Below are positions 48,201 through 58,003 of a stretch of 64,000 nt of DNA, piece by piece. The notes beneath the pieces were generated by a model. The model saw only the letters and a program-made list of their open reading frames with translations, was not told the DNA's origin and did no database searches. The translations under genes and the position numbers were made by a program. Every line of letters begins with the position of its first letter. Within the stretch, counting starts at the first letter, position 1. Source of the stretch: Mesorhabditis belari (taxonomy: Eukaryota; Nematoda; Chromadorea; Rhabditida; Rhabditidae); the NCBI GenBank assembly GCA_958450365.1, contig CAUEEP010000892.1, forward strand, positions 793,001-857,000, written 5' to 3'.

Positions 48201-48533
48201 AATATAATAAAGTTATACCATTTAAATAAAAAATAAAAAAGTCAAGATTGCATGGGACTACGGGGGTCGAACCCGGATCGTGTGGGTCGTGGACAAGCGC
48301 GCCACCGACTGCGCGCTGACGACTCGACAAAACCTGACAAGCCTGACAAAACGGCTCGACAACATCCAGCTAGGAAAATCCCGCGTTAGGCAGATTTAGA
48401 TTTAGCTGGTTAGATATATGGCTAATCATTTTCAGTAGTCTTTTGTCCACTTCCAATCCACTGAATCTCTCATCCAAACCTGTGTGAGCTTGTTGTTGAT
48501 CTCTCCAAGCACCTCTTTGAGCGCTTCAAACAT
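36229..48533 (-). CDS. sad-1: SAD-1 / BRSK serine-threonine kinase
   Basis: Orthologue of C. elegans SAD-1 (vertebrate BRSK1/2), an AMPK-related kinase that controls presynaptic organisation and neuronal polarity. I propose 24 exons: 48480-48533 (start MFEALKEV), 46454-46574, 44771-44865, 44402-44487, 43681-43821, 43580-43634, 43374-43469, 43242-43310, 43014-43160, 42861-42947, 42209-42321, 42021-42170, 41758-41933, 40836-40963, 40519-40732, 40319-40478, 40146-40278, 39894-40001, 39779-39854, 39671-39740, 39031-39283, 38521-38608, 37867-38095 and 36229-36304. They sum to 2925 bases (974 residues), in frame. Kinase landmarks: [23 protein letters not shown] (Lys), [16 protein letters not shown], activation-loop [16 protein letters not shown] with the LKB1-target Thr, and [14 protein letters not shown]-like region, Ser-rich linker and the conserved KKSWFGSL / HCVPVQG / [14 protein letters not shown] block follow. 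The first exon, the donor at 39031 and the last exon are the least certain. An alternative start is Met at 46550. Confidence 0.93.
36773..37012. repeat. Minisatellite in the last sad-1 intron
   Basis: About ten variable copies of a unit of 21-24 bases with core GGAATAGGAAGCTGGCTTT (variant GGAACAGGAAGCTGGTGC). Confidence 0.9.
40990..41722. repeat. Large foldback in a sad-1 intron
   Basis: Left TTTTTCTCAACCCCCAGCTT and right AAGGTTGGGGCTGAGAAAAA are outer arms. Internal sub-repeats carry CCGCCCATTATGGGCGG and TGCAAAGTTACG/CGTAACTTTGCA, giving nested palindromes. Non-coding. It fills most of intron 40964-41757. Confidence 0.75.
42340..42780. repeat. Inverted repeat cluster in a sad-1 intron
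   Basis: Three or more copies, in both orientations, of a unit containing GATGCGCCAAGTCTTTCTCT and GGCAATCTAACTTTGA. The same unit lies in CUB receptor intron 1. Confidence 0.75.
43905..44157. repeat. Foldback in a sad-1 intron
   Basis: The outer arms carry TTAACTCCGCCCATTTTTCG (left) and its diverged complement GGGGCGGAGTTAA (right). The inner arms carry TTGAATTTGCTTTCA and TGAAAGCAAATTCAA. Confidence 0.8.
44338..44388. repeat. Perfect 22-bp hairpin near a sad-1 splice donor
   Basis: ATTTAGGAATAGTAGAAGAA begins a 22-base arm that pairs perfectly with its partner across a 7-base loop (CTATTAA). The structure ends about 8 bases from the intron donor at 44396-44401 (exon 44402-44487). Confidence 0.8.
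45077..45739 (+). mobile_element. Tc1-like transposon remnant in sad-1 intron 2
   Basis: Terminal inverted repeats GAGTGCGTTTCAAATTCTTA and TAAGAATTTGAAATGCACTG, flanked by TA. The plus strand from about 45187 encodes part of a Tc1-type DNA-binding domain ([12 protein letters not shown]), then, across frame breaks, INEVKTKLK and [14 protein letters not shown] from the start of the catalytic region. The DDE core is absent, so it cannot move itself. Confidence 0.85.
47184..47703. mobile_element. Mariner-derived MITE, subfamily A (520 bp), sad-1 intron 1
   Basis: Same termini, TA flanks and inner palindrome as 17177-17695, in the same orientation. The mariner C-terminus frame is degenerate. Confidence 0.9.
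48262..48335 (-). pseudogene. tRNA-like sequence in sad-1 intron 1
   Basis: On the minus strand there is a good D-arm (GCGCGCAGTCGGTGGCGC) and a good T-arm (CGGGTTCGACCCCCG), so both internal promoter boxes are present. The 3' acceptor half would be GTAGTCCC, but the 5' side does not pair with it and the anticodon arm is unclear. Likely a tRNA pseudogene or a SINE head. Confidence 0.45.
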
Positions 48534-51500
48534 TCAAAGACTCATTCAACGTTCTTCTTGTTATCCTCTCTCGCCCGACATAAATCTGAATCGATTCTGA
48601 GTCAATTAACCAAGCCATTTTTCAAGTATGGCTTCTAACAGAAATTCTACTCATTTTCAATAACAAAGCAGAGAAAGCCCATTTCTCAGGAAAATCAAAA
48701 AGATAAAGAATTCATTTAGCATTCAATCTAATCGTTAATGAGATTGAATCCATTCAGTATTTGCTTTAATTAGAAAAATTCGAATGGAGATCTTGAATGA
48801 AAAAAAAGATTGAAATCAGCACAGTAGAACATTGCAACAACTTTATAATCAAAATTTTTCAATGAAAAGCTTTAGAAAGTTTTGTAAACTTAAAACTAGG
48901 CAGCTCTAAATTTGACTATGTATTTTTAGGGTATCTAGGTCTAATACACTTCTCTAATCGTCAACTATTAGAGAAGTGTTAATTGCTTTAAAACATGCGG
49001 ATCAATAAAACAATTTTAGGCTTAAAAAGTTGGTAAAATCTAATACTAATGTAAGTCAACGTGTTTTCTACATAATATTTAAAAAGAATTACTTTTTTAG
49101 TTCAATAACCAGAAGTCTAAAAGAAAAGTTAGTGCGGGGGAGTATTGACTCAAGAAAACCACGCAAAAGAAATCGAAAAATTCACTCTATAGAAGGAAAA
49201 TGTTTTTTCAGGATAATTGCTAGAGGAACTGATTCAAGTTTCTCAAAAAAATCCAGTCAAATAACTATAAAGAGAAGTGAGAATGAGTGGGGGAAGCCAG
49301 TAGGGAGAGAGAATTCGTGGGGCAGGCCACAGGGTCCAGGGAAGTAAAGCGATGGAAAGGGGAATGGGGAAGGCCCCGGAGGCCGATCGATGGCCCCTGT
49401 GCCTTCCAGAAAAGAGGATGAAAAGAGGATGGAGAAAGGAAAAGAAAAGAATGGAATGGGAAAGGGCTGGGAAGGGGGAAAGGGGCGACGAGGCAAAACG
49501 TCAGTCTCTGGTCGCGGGTAAATGCCCCACGAATCCCTCTTTGCTGTGATGCTTCTCTGAACACCCACACCCCGTTTTTTTTTTGAAAAAAGTATTGTTT
49601 CAAGTGTGAAAAGGTGCTTTGCACGAATTTGGCACAATGGAAAAAAAACTGCAGAAGTTTTAAATCAAAATTGATTGCTTAATAAAGGGAGATGGCTCGA
49701 TTGTCCATATCATACTTTAACTAATGATCCCATTTATTGATAGCTTTTCTTTGAGCTCAAAAAAAAAGATCAAAAGAGCTTTCTTTTCTTTACGTTATAG
49801 ATTCATGAATGGAACAATTTGAGATAAAAGTTCAAATCTAAAATAGATGCGATCACAGATACTTTTTTCGAAGAGCATAGAATAGCGATAACTCTAAAGT
49901 CATTTAAGAAGTTAGGAAGTATTTAAGAAGCTATTTAAAGAAGTTATTTAAAAACTGTAATAAGATTTTAATTCTGTAAAAGATTGGCTATCTTTTGGCG
50001 AAAACATATGAAATAAAATCAACTAAAAGCTTTTAGAGAGAATTCTAAAAGAACAGAACTTTTGCCTCATCCTATACAGGTAAAACATTGACTGAAGGCA
50101 AGTCAAGCCAACTTGGATTACCAAGTACCAAGTTAATCAAACCTACAACTAGATCACCAAGTCAGTCAAAATTAGACTATTAAACCAGTTGAACTGAGCT
50201 AAGTCAGCCTAAACTGATCAATCTAATCCAAACCAATCCACTCTAACCTAGACCAACCTAATCGATTCCTAAAAACCAAGAACAAAGCTGCTAATTCATT
50301 TCTACACAAGAATCAATTACTCTCCAATATTTCTCACAGATGACACTTAGCAAATCCAGCTGTGGACACTATTATTAGGAAATGTGTGTCTAGAATGTGA
50401 GGGTGGAGTGGGGGAAGTAAGAGAAGAAAGACGCAAGGGGCATATTAGGAAATTGGGTGGGAAGAGGAGGGAGCGATGAGAAATATACAGAGAGAATATG
50501 CAAAAGAGGAAATTGTCTCCCCGTGCACGCAAATGACTAAGCGGGTGGAGAAAGAGAAGGCTGGCTGGCGCTAAGCTTTGCCCGAGTTCTCGCGCAGAAT
50601 CTTTTCTTTTTGCCCCATCCTTTCCTTCCACCGAACACCCATGGGACCCGGGGGGCTGAAATCCTGAAGAGATTGACTAATATCTTCTTTTTTCTTACAG
50701 AAGAGAAAAATTGGAGGGGAATTTACATTTTTCCTGCTTCCGGTGAGGATTAGGAAGAAAAATGAGCCAGGGGAGATTATTAAAGAGAAGTTGGTGATGA
50801 ACAAATGAGAAAAGGAGTTGAACTCATGATTTGTTGCAATGAAGAGATAGAATGACGTTTACTAGTTTTTTTATAGAACTAACAATAAGCGAAAGTCTTT
50901 CTGGACAGTTTAATAGATCAGAAATATATTTTAGAAACAATTCTACATCTACAAACTCGATAAATTAAAAAGTATACTAGATTTTCACTTAAAGAGGATT
51001 TTCAAATGATTTAAACCAAGATCAAGGTTCAAATCCTAGATTTTCAAGTGATTTAAACCAAGATCAAGATCAAGCCAAGCCAAAAATTCCTTAAAATTCT
51101 ACGCCTTTACTTTTTATCGGATCAAAAAACACGTCGTCGCCAAATTTCAACTTTTCGGATTCATTTCGATAGATTTTGTTGTCCTTTTGCTAGGCCTTTT
51201 GTGGGCACTCGAGCGAGGAGGGGATTGCATTAGAGAGCTCTCCCCGTCTCTCTCACGCTCTCTAAGAAAAAGAGATCTCAGTGAGGGGAAAGCACCCGAA
51301 TCGAGGCCGTCTTTAAATGGGCCTCACATGCATTTCTTCTTCTCGGCGGGGCAGACCTCGTCGAAATTTTTGAAGATACTCGACAAAGGAATGAGAGAAA
51401 TTTTTATGTAAACAACTTTGATTTTATGATTAGCAGGTTTTAGAAAGGGCTAATAAGTTAAAAACCTTTTAATATCTCTATAAAAAGCTACAAGTTCTAT

Positions 51501-52130
51501 TTTTTTATCTTCAAACTAATTTTAAAACATTCTTACATTGACAATATGATAGTTAGAGTATAGAATGTGTTTCACTTTTTCCTCTAGTGCAAAATAGAAA
51601 GCAAATCTTGGCTATGCATGGTTTAATCTCTGGAAAATGAGTTTTAAATTAAAAATTAGCTAATTTACATGAAGTTGTATGAAGAACAAAAGAAAACTTT
51701 GGCGTTTTCAAGTGATTTTATAAATCAAACTATTTATTCGCAACAAAAGACCAAAACAAAAACCATATTGAAAGTTTGAAAAGCTTGCGGTTTGTAATCA
51801 ATTCTTCATTTCTGAAAGACCTCTCATCATCATTTTCCCCCCAAGCCCATCCATTGAAAGGCATCTGGATGCTGTAATTGGGTAAACGCAATTTTCAGCG
51901 CCTCATCTCCTTCAATGAGCCGAATGGACATCCATTTTTAACGATCTTAAAAAACTCGACTTATAGAGAAATTCTGGAAAAAGCTGCATTTGCTTTTTCC
52001 TAGAATGGAAACGCAACAAACACATGAAAACTTTTTGGTTCAATTACAGAAAATAACTCTTCTTTGATAATCAACAGTTTTGAACATCCAAATGTAGTTA
52101 GTTCTCTAATTTTACAATTTCTAAAAGACA

Positions 52131-52395
52131 TACAGTAAATACTGTAACAGTACCCGACCCCCATAATGACGGTGCGGAGTGTTGCGTAGTCTCGCTTTGA
52201 ACGAGTTTTTCTCGACACTGGTTTATGCTACAATGCGCGCATAGGTATCAAAAAATAGCTGAAGTTCAGGGCTATTTTTTGATACCAAAGACGCATTTTT
52301 TGAAAGTACCGGCGCTTTAAAAAAAATGAAATACTAAAAAAGCGACTACGCGACCGTACGAGGGCGGTGGGGTACTATTACAGGATTTACGGTAG
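52131..52395. mobile_element. Palindromic MITE, subfamily D (265 bp)
   Basis: Ends TACAGTAAATACTGTAACAG and, at the right, CTGTAATAGTACCCC on the minus strand. The body shares CATAATGACGGTGCGGAGT and GCGACTACGCGAC with 58284-58510. Confidence 0.85.
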
Positions 52396-52604
52396 ATATC
52401 CTACATATTATAAGAGTAAGCGTATTATAAGCGTGTATGTCTGTGTGTCTGTTCCACTGTTTTAGAAAAAAACGGCTGAACCAATCGATTTGAAGTTTGA
52501 CTTTATAAACCTAAATTTTTATGTAGTTTCCAAAAATCTAATAATATTTGACACATAATTTGACCGTTTTTTTCCAAAAAAGGCGAAATTAAAGAATACA
52601 TGCT

Positions 52605-52698
52605 ACCACGTGGCCAAGTGGTAGTGCATTCCGGTGTCCGATCTGCCAGTTGAGCAACGTTGGGCTCGGTTAGTCTCGGGTTCGATCTCTGCCAGATG
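52605..52698 (+). pseudogene. tRNA-like relic
   Basis: Box A-like TGGCCAAGTGGTAGTGC and box B-like GGGTTCGATCTC lie about 50 bases apart, with a T-rich tail after about 52698. Stems are incomplete. Confidence 0.4.
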
Positions 52699-52920
52699 CA
52701 ATTTTTTTTGGTTTTGTTGTTTTTACACTTTTTGAGTGAGAAAGGTCAGGGTTTTGATTCCTCTAAGGGTGAAGAAAATAAAATCCGCCTGCACGAAGCC
52801 AGAAGACCAGGTTTTTCTGGCTTATTCTATATAAATAGACATAGATATTTGAATGTATTCATTTATTTGTCTCTAATAGTAAGTGATTACAGTTTGCTGT
52901 AGTTCCAAAAACCAGCAAAG

Positions 52921-53125
52921 TTTAGCCTAAGCCTAAGCCTAAACCTAAGCTGAGATCCAGAAAATGGGAGTTTAGCCCAAACCCAAATAGACTTAGTGTG
53001 AGGCGCTAGCCGCTAGCCTTCGCACTAAGTCCAAGCCTAAGCCTAAGCCTAAGCCTAAGGCTAAACCTAAGCCTAAGCCCAAACCCAAGCCTAAGCCTAA
53101 ACCTAAGCCTAAGCCTAAGCCTTGA
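52921..53125. repeat. Interstitial telomere-like repeats (GCCTAA)n
   Basis: Two blocks of the nematode telomere hexamer with variants (CCTAAA, CCCAAA). They are separated by a hairpin with arms GACTTAGTG and CACTAAGTC around a GCTAGC pair at about 52989-53031. The array ends about 270 bases before the lectin start codon. Confidence 0.9.
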
Positions 53126-53393
53126 TCAAAGTGCAAACAAATGCATTTTGGTGCATTCAATTCTTCATTTCATCGTTGCTGCGAGAAAAATGTAAAATTG
53201 AGAGCACTAGAAAGAATTTTCTACAATTTTAAGCACAATTTACAAAACAAAGGTAACCATACCGACTTGAGTCAATTTCATTAACCGTCTCTAGTCTTCT
53301 CTAGTTCTCTTTTTTTTGCAAAGGCGATTAAGTTCCCGTATCGCAAATTATTTTCAAGGTTTTTATGAAGAATCGATTGCTTTCAGTGTTAAA

Positions 53394-56300
53394 ATGCTTT
53401 TCTTTTTACTTTTATTCTTCAAGTCGGCAAACTGTGAGCGTTAGAATCATTTATTCCTCAATTCTTCTTTAGCTGTTGATAACTGTCAAACACTTTTTGT
53501 GATCGATGGATCGAGTTATTCTGTGAGTATTCTAGAAGTTTAACAAATATAAAAACACGGATTTCTATTGAGTAGTGGGATAAATATTTCAGCAATCTTT
53601 TCGCGGTGAAATCACCTCAATCGCTACTACAGCTAGTCTCGCTTTTTCATCAAGCAACATCACGTTCTCGGCAAATTTTTGGGTGTACGGAGCCGGTGAT
53701 AATGATGAAGAATTTCCGGATAGTTTCTTTTTGGCAAGCAACGATTTTGATGACAATGTACGAGAATTGCAACAAAATGGTGGTAGCGAAACGATTTTCG
53801 GGTACAGTTTTTACTCTTGAAATGCTAATTTAGAAAAACAGAATTGATTCTTGTTTATTCTAAATTCATCTACTCTTGGTTCAATAATTACGTGATTAAG
53901 TGCCACATCGAAGCTCAATCAATGGAAAATTCATGATGCTGTGGTAGTCATTTATACAGCTAGGTTTGGGAAATGTTTACATAAGAAACAAAAAACCTAA
54001 AGCCTTTGCTTTAGTCCGCAAAATTTCATCACCCTTGCTGGCGCCAACTACACAGAACAAGCAAGAACGATAGCTGTGCATTTAAATGGTAAATTGGATT
54101 AGATGAAAAATGATGGCTTAACTGATGGAGATCTTTATGAAAAGTATATAGAATTCTTCAAAATGAGTCAAAATGATCTTACATTTGCTTTCGTTTCCGA
54201 GATAAAACCTTGATAAAAATAAAACGGATTTGAAAACGCTTATTCGAATTTCAGATGGAGTCGATTTAAGTTCGATTTCAAACTATCCAAGCCCAGCGAT
54301 CTCTGATTATATCAACATACTTCAGTTGATAATCAATGTTTGTGGAAATCTCCCGAAAACGGTGTTTAGATCTTTAGAATGTTAATTTTAAGAATTCAGA
54401 CGCCAGCAACATTCAGCACGACGACAGATCCCAACGGATTGAATTGTTTGCCTTGTAAGTACCAGTAGCTAACAGAACGTCTTACACTTAAAGCCTACCA
54501 TGATATTGAGTTGGAGATAGAGATTGAGTTGGAGAGTATCAAATTGCGCCGATTTTCAAATAAACTTCTAGAATATCGAGTAGTCTTTGCTCCCTCGGGT
54601 GCCTTGATCATGGAGGAGTAGTTCATATTTTTTTGGGTAGCTAAAGAGTTTTCCATCAGTTTGTTGTATGAAAACATTTATTAGCATCAAAGACTACAGG
54701 GTATTTCCTTTAGATTACCATATTTTCCCTAATAGTAGTGCACCGTAAGCTTCGCCTAAATTGCTCGAAATCTCGAAAACTGCTTATCAGAACCTATCGA
54801 TGTGGGGTCGGAAAATGTAGCTGACAATGAGATCTAGTGGGGGGATTAGAATGTTGTGCTTCTGTAAAAACTTGAAAACCGTAAAATAGTCATCAACTCG
54901 GCTCGCCGGGGGGGGCACTACTGTTAGGGAAACTTCAATTTAAGTACTTGATTGGAGTATCTCCTTTTTTATCTAGACTTCTAGTCCTAGAAAGTCCAAA
55001 TACTAAGAATCCCTTCTAACTATAAGTCCTAGAAATGATTCTTATCCATTTCCGATCCAAACCAATGACGGGTACTTTAAAGTTTGATATTGGGTTGGAG
55101 AGTCTGAAATTGCGCCTACTTTCAAAGAAACTTCTATAACATCAAGTTCTATAAGAGTAGTTTTTATCAAATGACATTAGTCTCATCAGAAAGGTCATTT
55201 ATTTCTCTACAAAAATCATTAAAATAGTACTCAAAAAGCGCCCCATTTCAATAAAGATCATCTTTGCAGAAAATCTATAAAGCATCATTTAGAGAAAATG
55301 AATGACGAGATCACTACAAACATTTGGCTCCTTATGTAATTAAATGTGCTTTAACTTTTTTGTTTTGCAATCAAGTTAAGTTTATATGCAAAAAACGGTC
55401 AAACGACGAATCGGACTTCTTGTCATTTTGACTGGTTGTGTTTAGGAGCCCATAAACCCCACAAAACAAAAGCTTTTTGGAATCTCTCAAAAGCCATTTT
55501 GTAGAACAATGATAGACTTTTTGATTATACAAACAATGGATTAAATAGCTTTTTATGAGTTGCAGAAAAATTTTTGTAAGTCGGAGCCATTTCATACTCC
55601 CATACCTAATATAAGACTTTGGCAAATTAGGGTGTTTTTCGTGCTAGTAAAGCTGCCAATTATGGCTCTTGAAGCTTTAAATTTGATCAGTTTAAAGCTT
55701 GACCGTAACCACTTTACCGGTTTTACAGCTGATCATCAACCAATGTACAATTGTCGCCAAGGATGGCAATACAATTCGATAACCGGATATCAGTACTTGG
55801 TTTGTAAGTATACAATACTGAAATACGTATTATAGGTGTTTTACAACAGCACTTTCACAGATGGAGAAGCGTATTGTGTGAGTCAAGGCGGGCATTTGAC
55901 CTCAATTCACAGTCAAGAGGAAAATGATTGGATCACGAGTTGGTGTTGAGTTAAAAAATTGAATTATTTCAACAAATCATTCAAGAATTTTACAAGAATT
56001 ATTGTTAATTAAAAGACTTTTTCTGTTTAGGTTTGTGCTGTCCTTCATCTTCTCACTATGATTATCATGGTTATTATTCGGCGTACATTGTTGGTGGAAG
56101 AAAGGTTGGTTTAATCAACTTACAACTTACGCATGAAAACAGTTGAAAACAAGACAATAAAACGTTCATTTTATTTATTTTTCTGAACAAGTAAACATTG
56201 TTCTGAACAATTTGTTTTATTGTTCAGGACAATAAAACGTTTTCTTGGACCGATGGGACACCGTTTGATTACGAGCATCATTTCTGCTTCGATCATGAAA

Positions 56301-56591
56301 ATGTGACTGCGGCCATCAGTGTAAGTAAAATTTTGATCATATCAGAACGCTCTAACAAACAATGACAGCACAAGGATTGTTTGAAAATCTACTTACAATT
56401 AGTCTGTTCTAGAAATGGAACCTTAGAAACACTTCTAACTATTGCAAAAAAAATGTTTTCAGCAAAACATCAAGTTTCAGATAACGAATTGCGATGATAA
56501 AGGCTGTTGTGCCGAGGGTTCATGGGTGACTATTCCAATTGAACCCGCAGAGCCTCTCAATTTGTCATATTTGGTGTGCAAGAAGAAATGA
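53394..56591 (+). CDS. Secreted C-type lectin with N-terminal vWA-like domain
   Basis: Member of the nematode clec family, secreted sugar- or ligand-binding proteins often tied to immunity. Exons: 53394-53433, 53473-53522, 53593-53801, 54015-54088, 54255-54337, 54400-54454, 55729-55799, 55836-55938, 56031-56104, 56228-56320 and 56463-56591. They sum to 981 bases, 326 residues, in frame. The signal peptide is MLFFLLLFFKSAN. The vWA-like part starts CQTLFVIDGSSYS, where D-G-S-S-Y resembles the metal-binding DxSxS motif, and includes FWVYGAGDN and NYTEQARTIAVHLN. A Thr-rich linker (ATFSTTTDPNG) follows. The lectin domain has CRQGWQYNSITGYQYL, FTDGEAYCVSQGGHLTSIHS and FSWTDGTPFDYEHHFCF, then ends with NLSYLVCKKK. 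A typical EPN or QPD sugar motif is not evident. The 1.27-kb intron 54455-55728 contains a MITE and a CUB gene fragment. Confidence 0.9.
54505..54580. repeat. Isolated left end of MITE subfamily B
   Basis: GTTGGAGAGTATCAAATTGC and about 50 following bases match the left end of the MITE at 55090 (GTTGGAGAGTCTGAAATTGC). Confidence 0.75.
54585..55086 (-). pseudogene. Transposed fragment of the CUB receptor gene in a lectin intron
   Basis: Matches 11813-12492 of the CUB receptor: the 5' part of its CUB exon (ATGAACTACTCC... against ATGAACTGCTCC...), the whole adjoining intron and its flank, without about 200 bases (12138-12340). The cysteine codon at CSYLIKAPEG has become tyrosine. Intron sequence is retained, so this was copied at the DNA level, not from mRNA. 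Confidence 0.85.
55090..55609. mobile_element. Mariner-type MITE, subfamily B (520 bp), lectin intron
   Basis: Starts TTGGGTTGGAGAGTCTGAAA and ends with a diverged complement (CTCCCATACCTAA), TA on both sides. The interior is clearly homologous to 59990-60509 (shared GGAATCTCTCAAAAG). Confidence 0.85.
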
Positions 56592-56961
56592 ACAGCTTTA
56601 AAATTTATTAACTAAAGCTCAAGCGAAATTTTACGTAACAACTTTGCAAACATTACACAGACAAAAGAGTTCTTTATAATAAAAACAAGGCAAAAGATAA
56701 GTAAAATGAAAGCAGAATGTAACCATCATTTCGGGAAGATCTTTATTATGGAGTTGAAACGTGGCAAGTGTTTGATCAAAGCTTGCTTCTGAAAATAGGA
56801 TAACAACAATAAATTGGGTTCTCTATATCTCCAAGCTACAGTCGACTCTCTAACGGAATGGAAGAGACCAAAAAAATGTTTCCGTTATATAGAATGCCGT
56901 TTTCAATAGCTTAGCGTCCGGTCGGGACCAAAATTTCATTCCGTTAGATAGAGTTTTCCGC

Positions 56962-57238
56962 TATATAGAGTTCCGTTATTGAGAGAAGCTATATAGAGTT
57001 CCGTTGTTGAGAGAAGCTATATAGAGTTCCGTTATTGAGAGAAGCTATATAGAGTTCCGTTATTGAGAGAAGCTATATAGAGTTCCGTTATTGAGAGAAG
57101 CTATATAGAGTTCCGTTATTGAGAGAAGCTATATAGAGTTCCGTTATTGAGAGAAGCTATATAGAGTTCCGTTGTTGAGAGAAGCTATATAGAGTTCCGT
57201 TGTTGAGAGAAGCTATATAGAGTTCCGTTTCCGCTATA
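56962..57238. repeat. 28-bp minisatellite
   Basis: About ten near-identical copies of a 28-base unit containing TATATAGAGTTCCGTTATTG. Some units have GTTGTTG in place of GTTATTG. A diverged half-unit precedes it from about 56830. Confidence 0.95.
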
Positions 57239-57625
57239 TAGAGTTCCGTTATCGATTGTAACTAGTGAAAGGCACCAAATCAAAATGGAGTTTCGAAATA
57301 AGAAATACTTAAGTTATCTGATCGATTTTTAAATGGGGAATCCGAATCTGCATTTACTTTTCTCCGAGTTTACTAGTGCTGAGCTAACTAAGCGCTTCTT
57401 GAGAATAGCGAAAGAAGGCCTATAACAGAACCAAAAAAAAACGAAAAACGAAAAGTTTTATGTCAGATATCTTGCGACATAGAGATCTTTGGAGAAAAAG
57501 TGAATGCAGATTCGGACTTCGCATTCAAAACTCTCTTAGATACACTAGCTCTCCTTTCGAAACTTCACCTTGACTTGGCGTTGGTCCCTAGTAAACAGAT
57601 TAAAAGTAATGGTTCATTTCGATAT

Positions 57626-57840
57626 AGCCCGGACCTTGCCCCAGGTGATTATCATCTATTCCGGTCAACGAGCTAATTGGGCAGCACTTCAATTCCGAAG
57701 ATGACGTCAAAAAGTGGCTGTCGGACTTTTTTTTGCTGGAAAATCGAAGGTCTTTTATGAGAAGGCCATCCGAGAACTGCCAAAAGCTGCCAAAAAATGG
57801 GAAAAAGATTTAGATTGTTTGGTGGTTAATCGCCAATAAA
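57626..57840 (+). pseudogene. Mariner transposase 3' remnant
   Basis: Encodes SPDLAPGDYHLFR, the classic mariner motif including the last catalytic Asp, followed after frame breaks by residues of the C-terminal region (KAIRELPKAAKKWEKD). The N-terminal and central parts are missing. Confidence 0.85.
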
Positions 57841-58003
57841 TGCTTTAAACATTTAGCTATTTCAACTGCATTGATCCAATAAATACCCAATTGTCTTGCT
57901 TTCTCTGTATGCCATTGAAAAATACTTCTTTCACAAACAATCTCTTTTCAAAGTGTTTATAAAAACCCGTAATTTGAAATCTTAATCAAATTCAAGAATC
58001 GTA

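Larger units (their letters stand above)
48534..53393. other. Gene-poor 5' flank of sad-1
   Basis: No gene is supported. Purine-rich (plus-strand) tracts lie at about 49250-49510 and 50390-50570, and a GA/CT-rich tract at about 51205-51290 (CTCTCCCCGTCTCTCTCACG). Sad-1 promoter elements probably lie here, but I cannot point to specific sites. A 13-bp hairpin (ACACTTCTCTAAT arms) is at about 48947-48980. Confidence 0.5.
56592..58003. other. Intergenic between lectin and transporter stops
   Basis: The two genes converge here. It contains a minisatellite (56962-57238), an inverted repeat (about 57335-57400 against 57490-57555, with GAATCTGCATT/AATGCAGATTC) and a mariner remnant. Confidence 0.7.

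Noticed and set aside
48262..48335. Functional tRNA gene
   Set aside because: D- and T-arms are good, but acceptor and anticodon stems do not form, so it is listed as a relic.
49257..49637. Proline- and serine-rich minus-strand frames of over 110 codons
   Set aside because: Two overlapping frames are open because the strand is purine-skewed. There are no splice sites, no domain and no start context.
56962..57238. CRISPR-like array of 28-bp repeats
   Set aside because: Units are tandem without unique spacers and the genome is eukaryotic, so it is a minisatellite.
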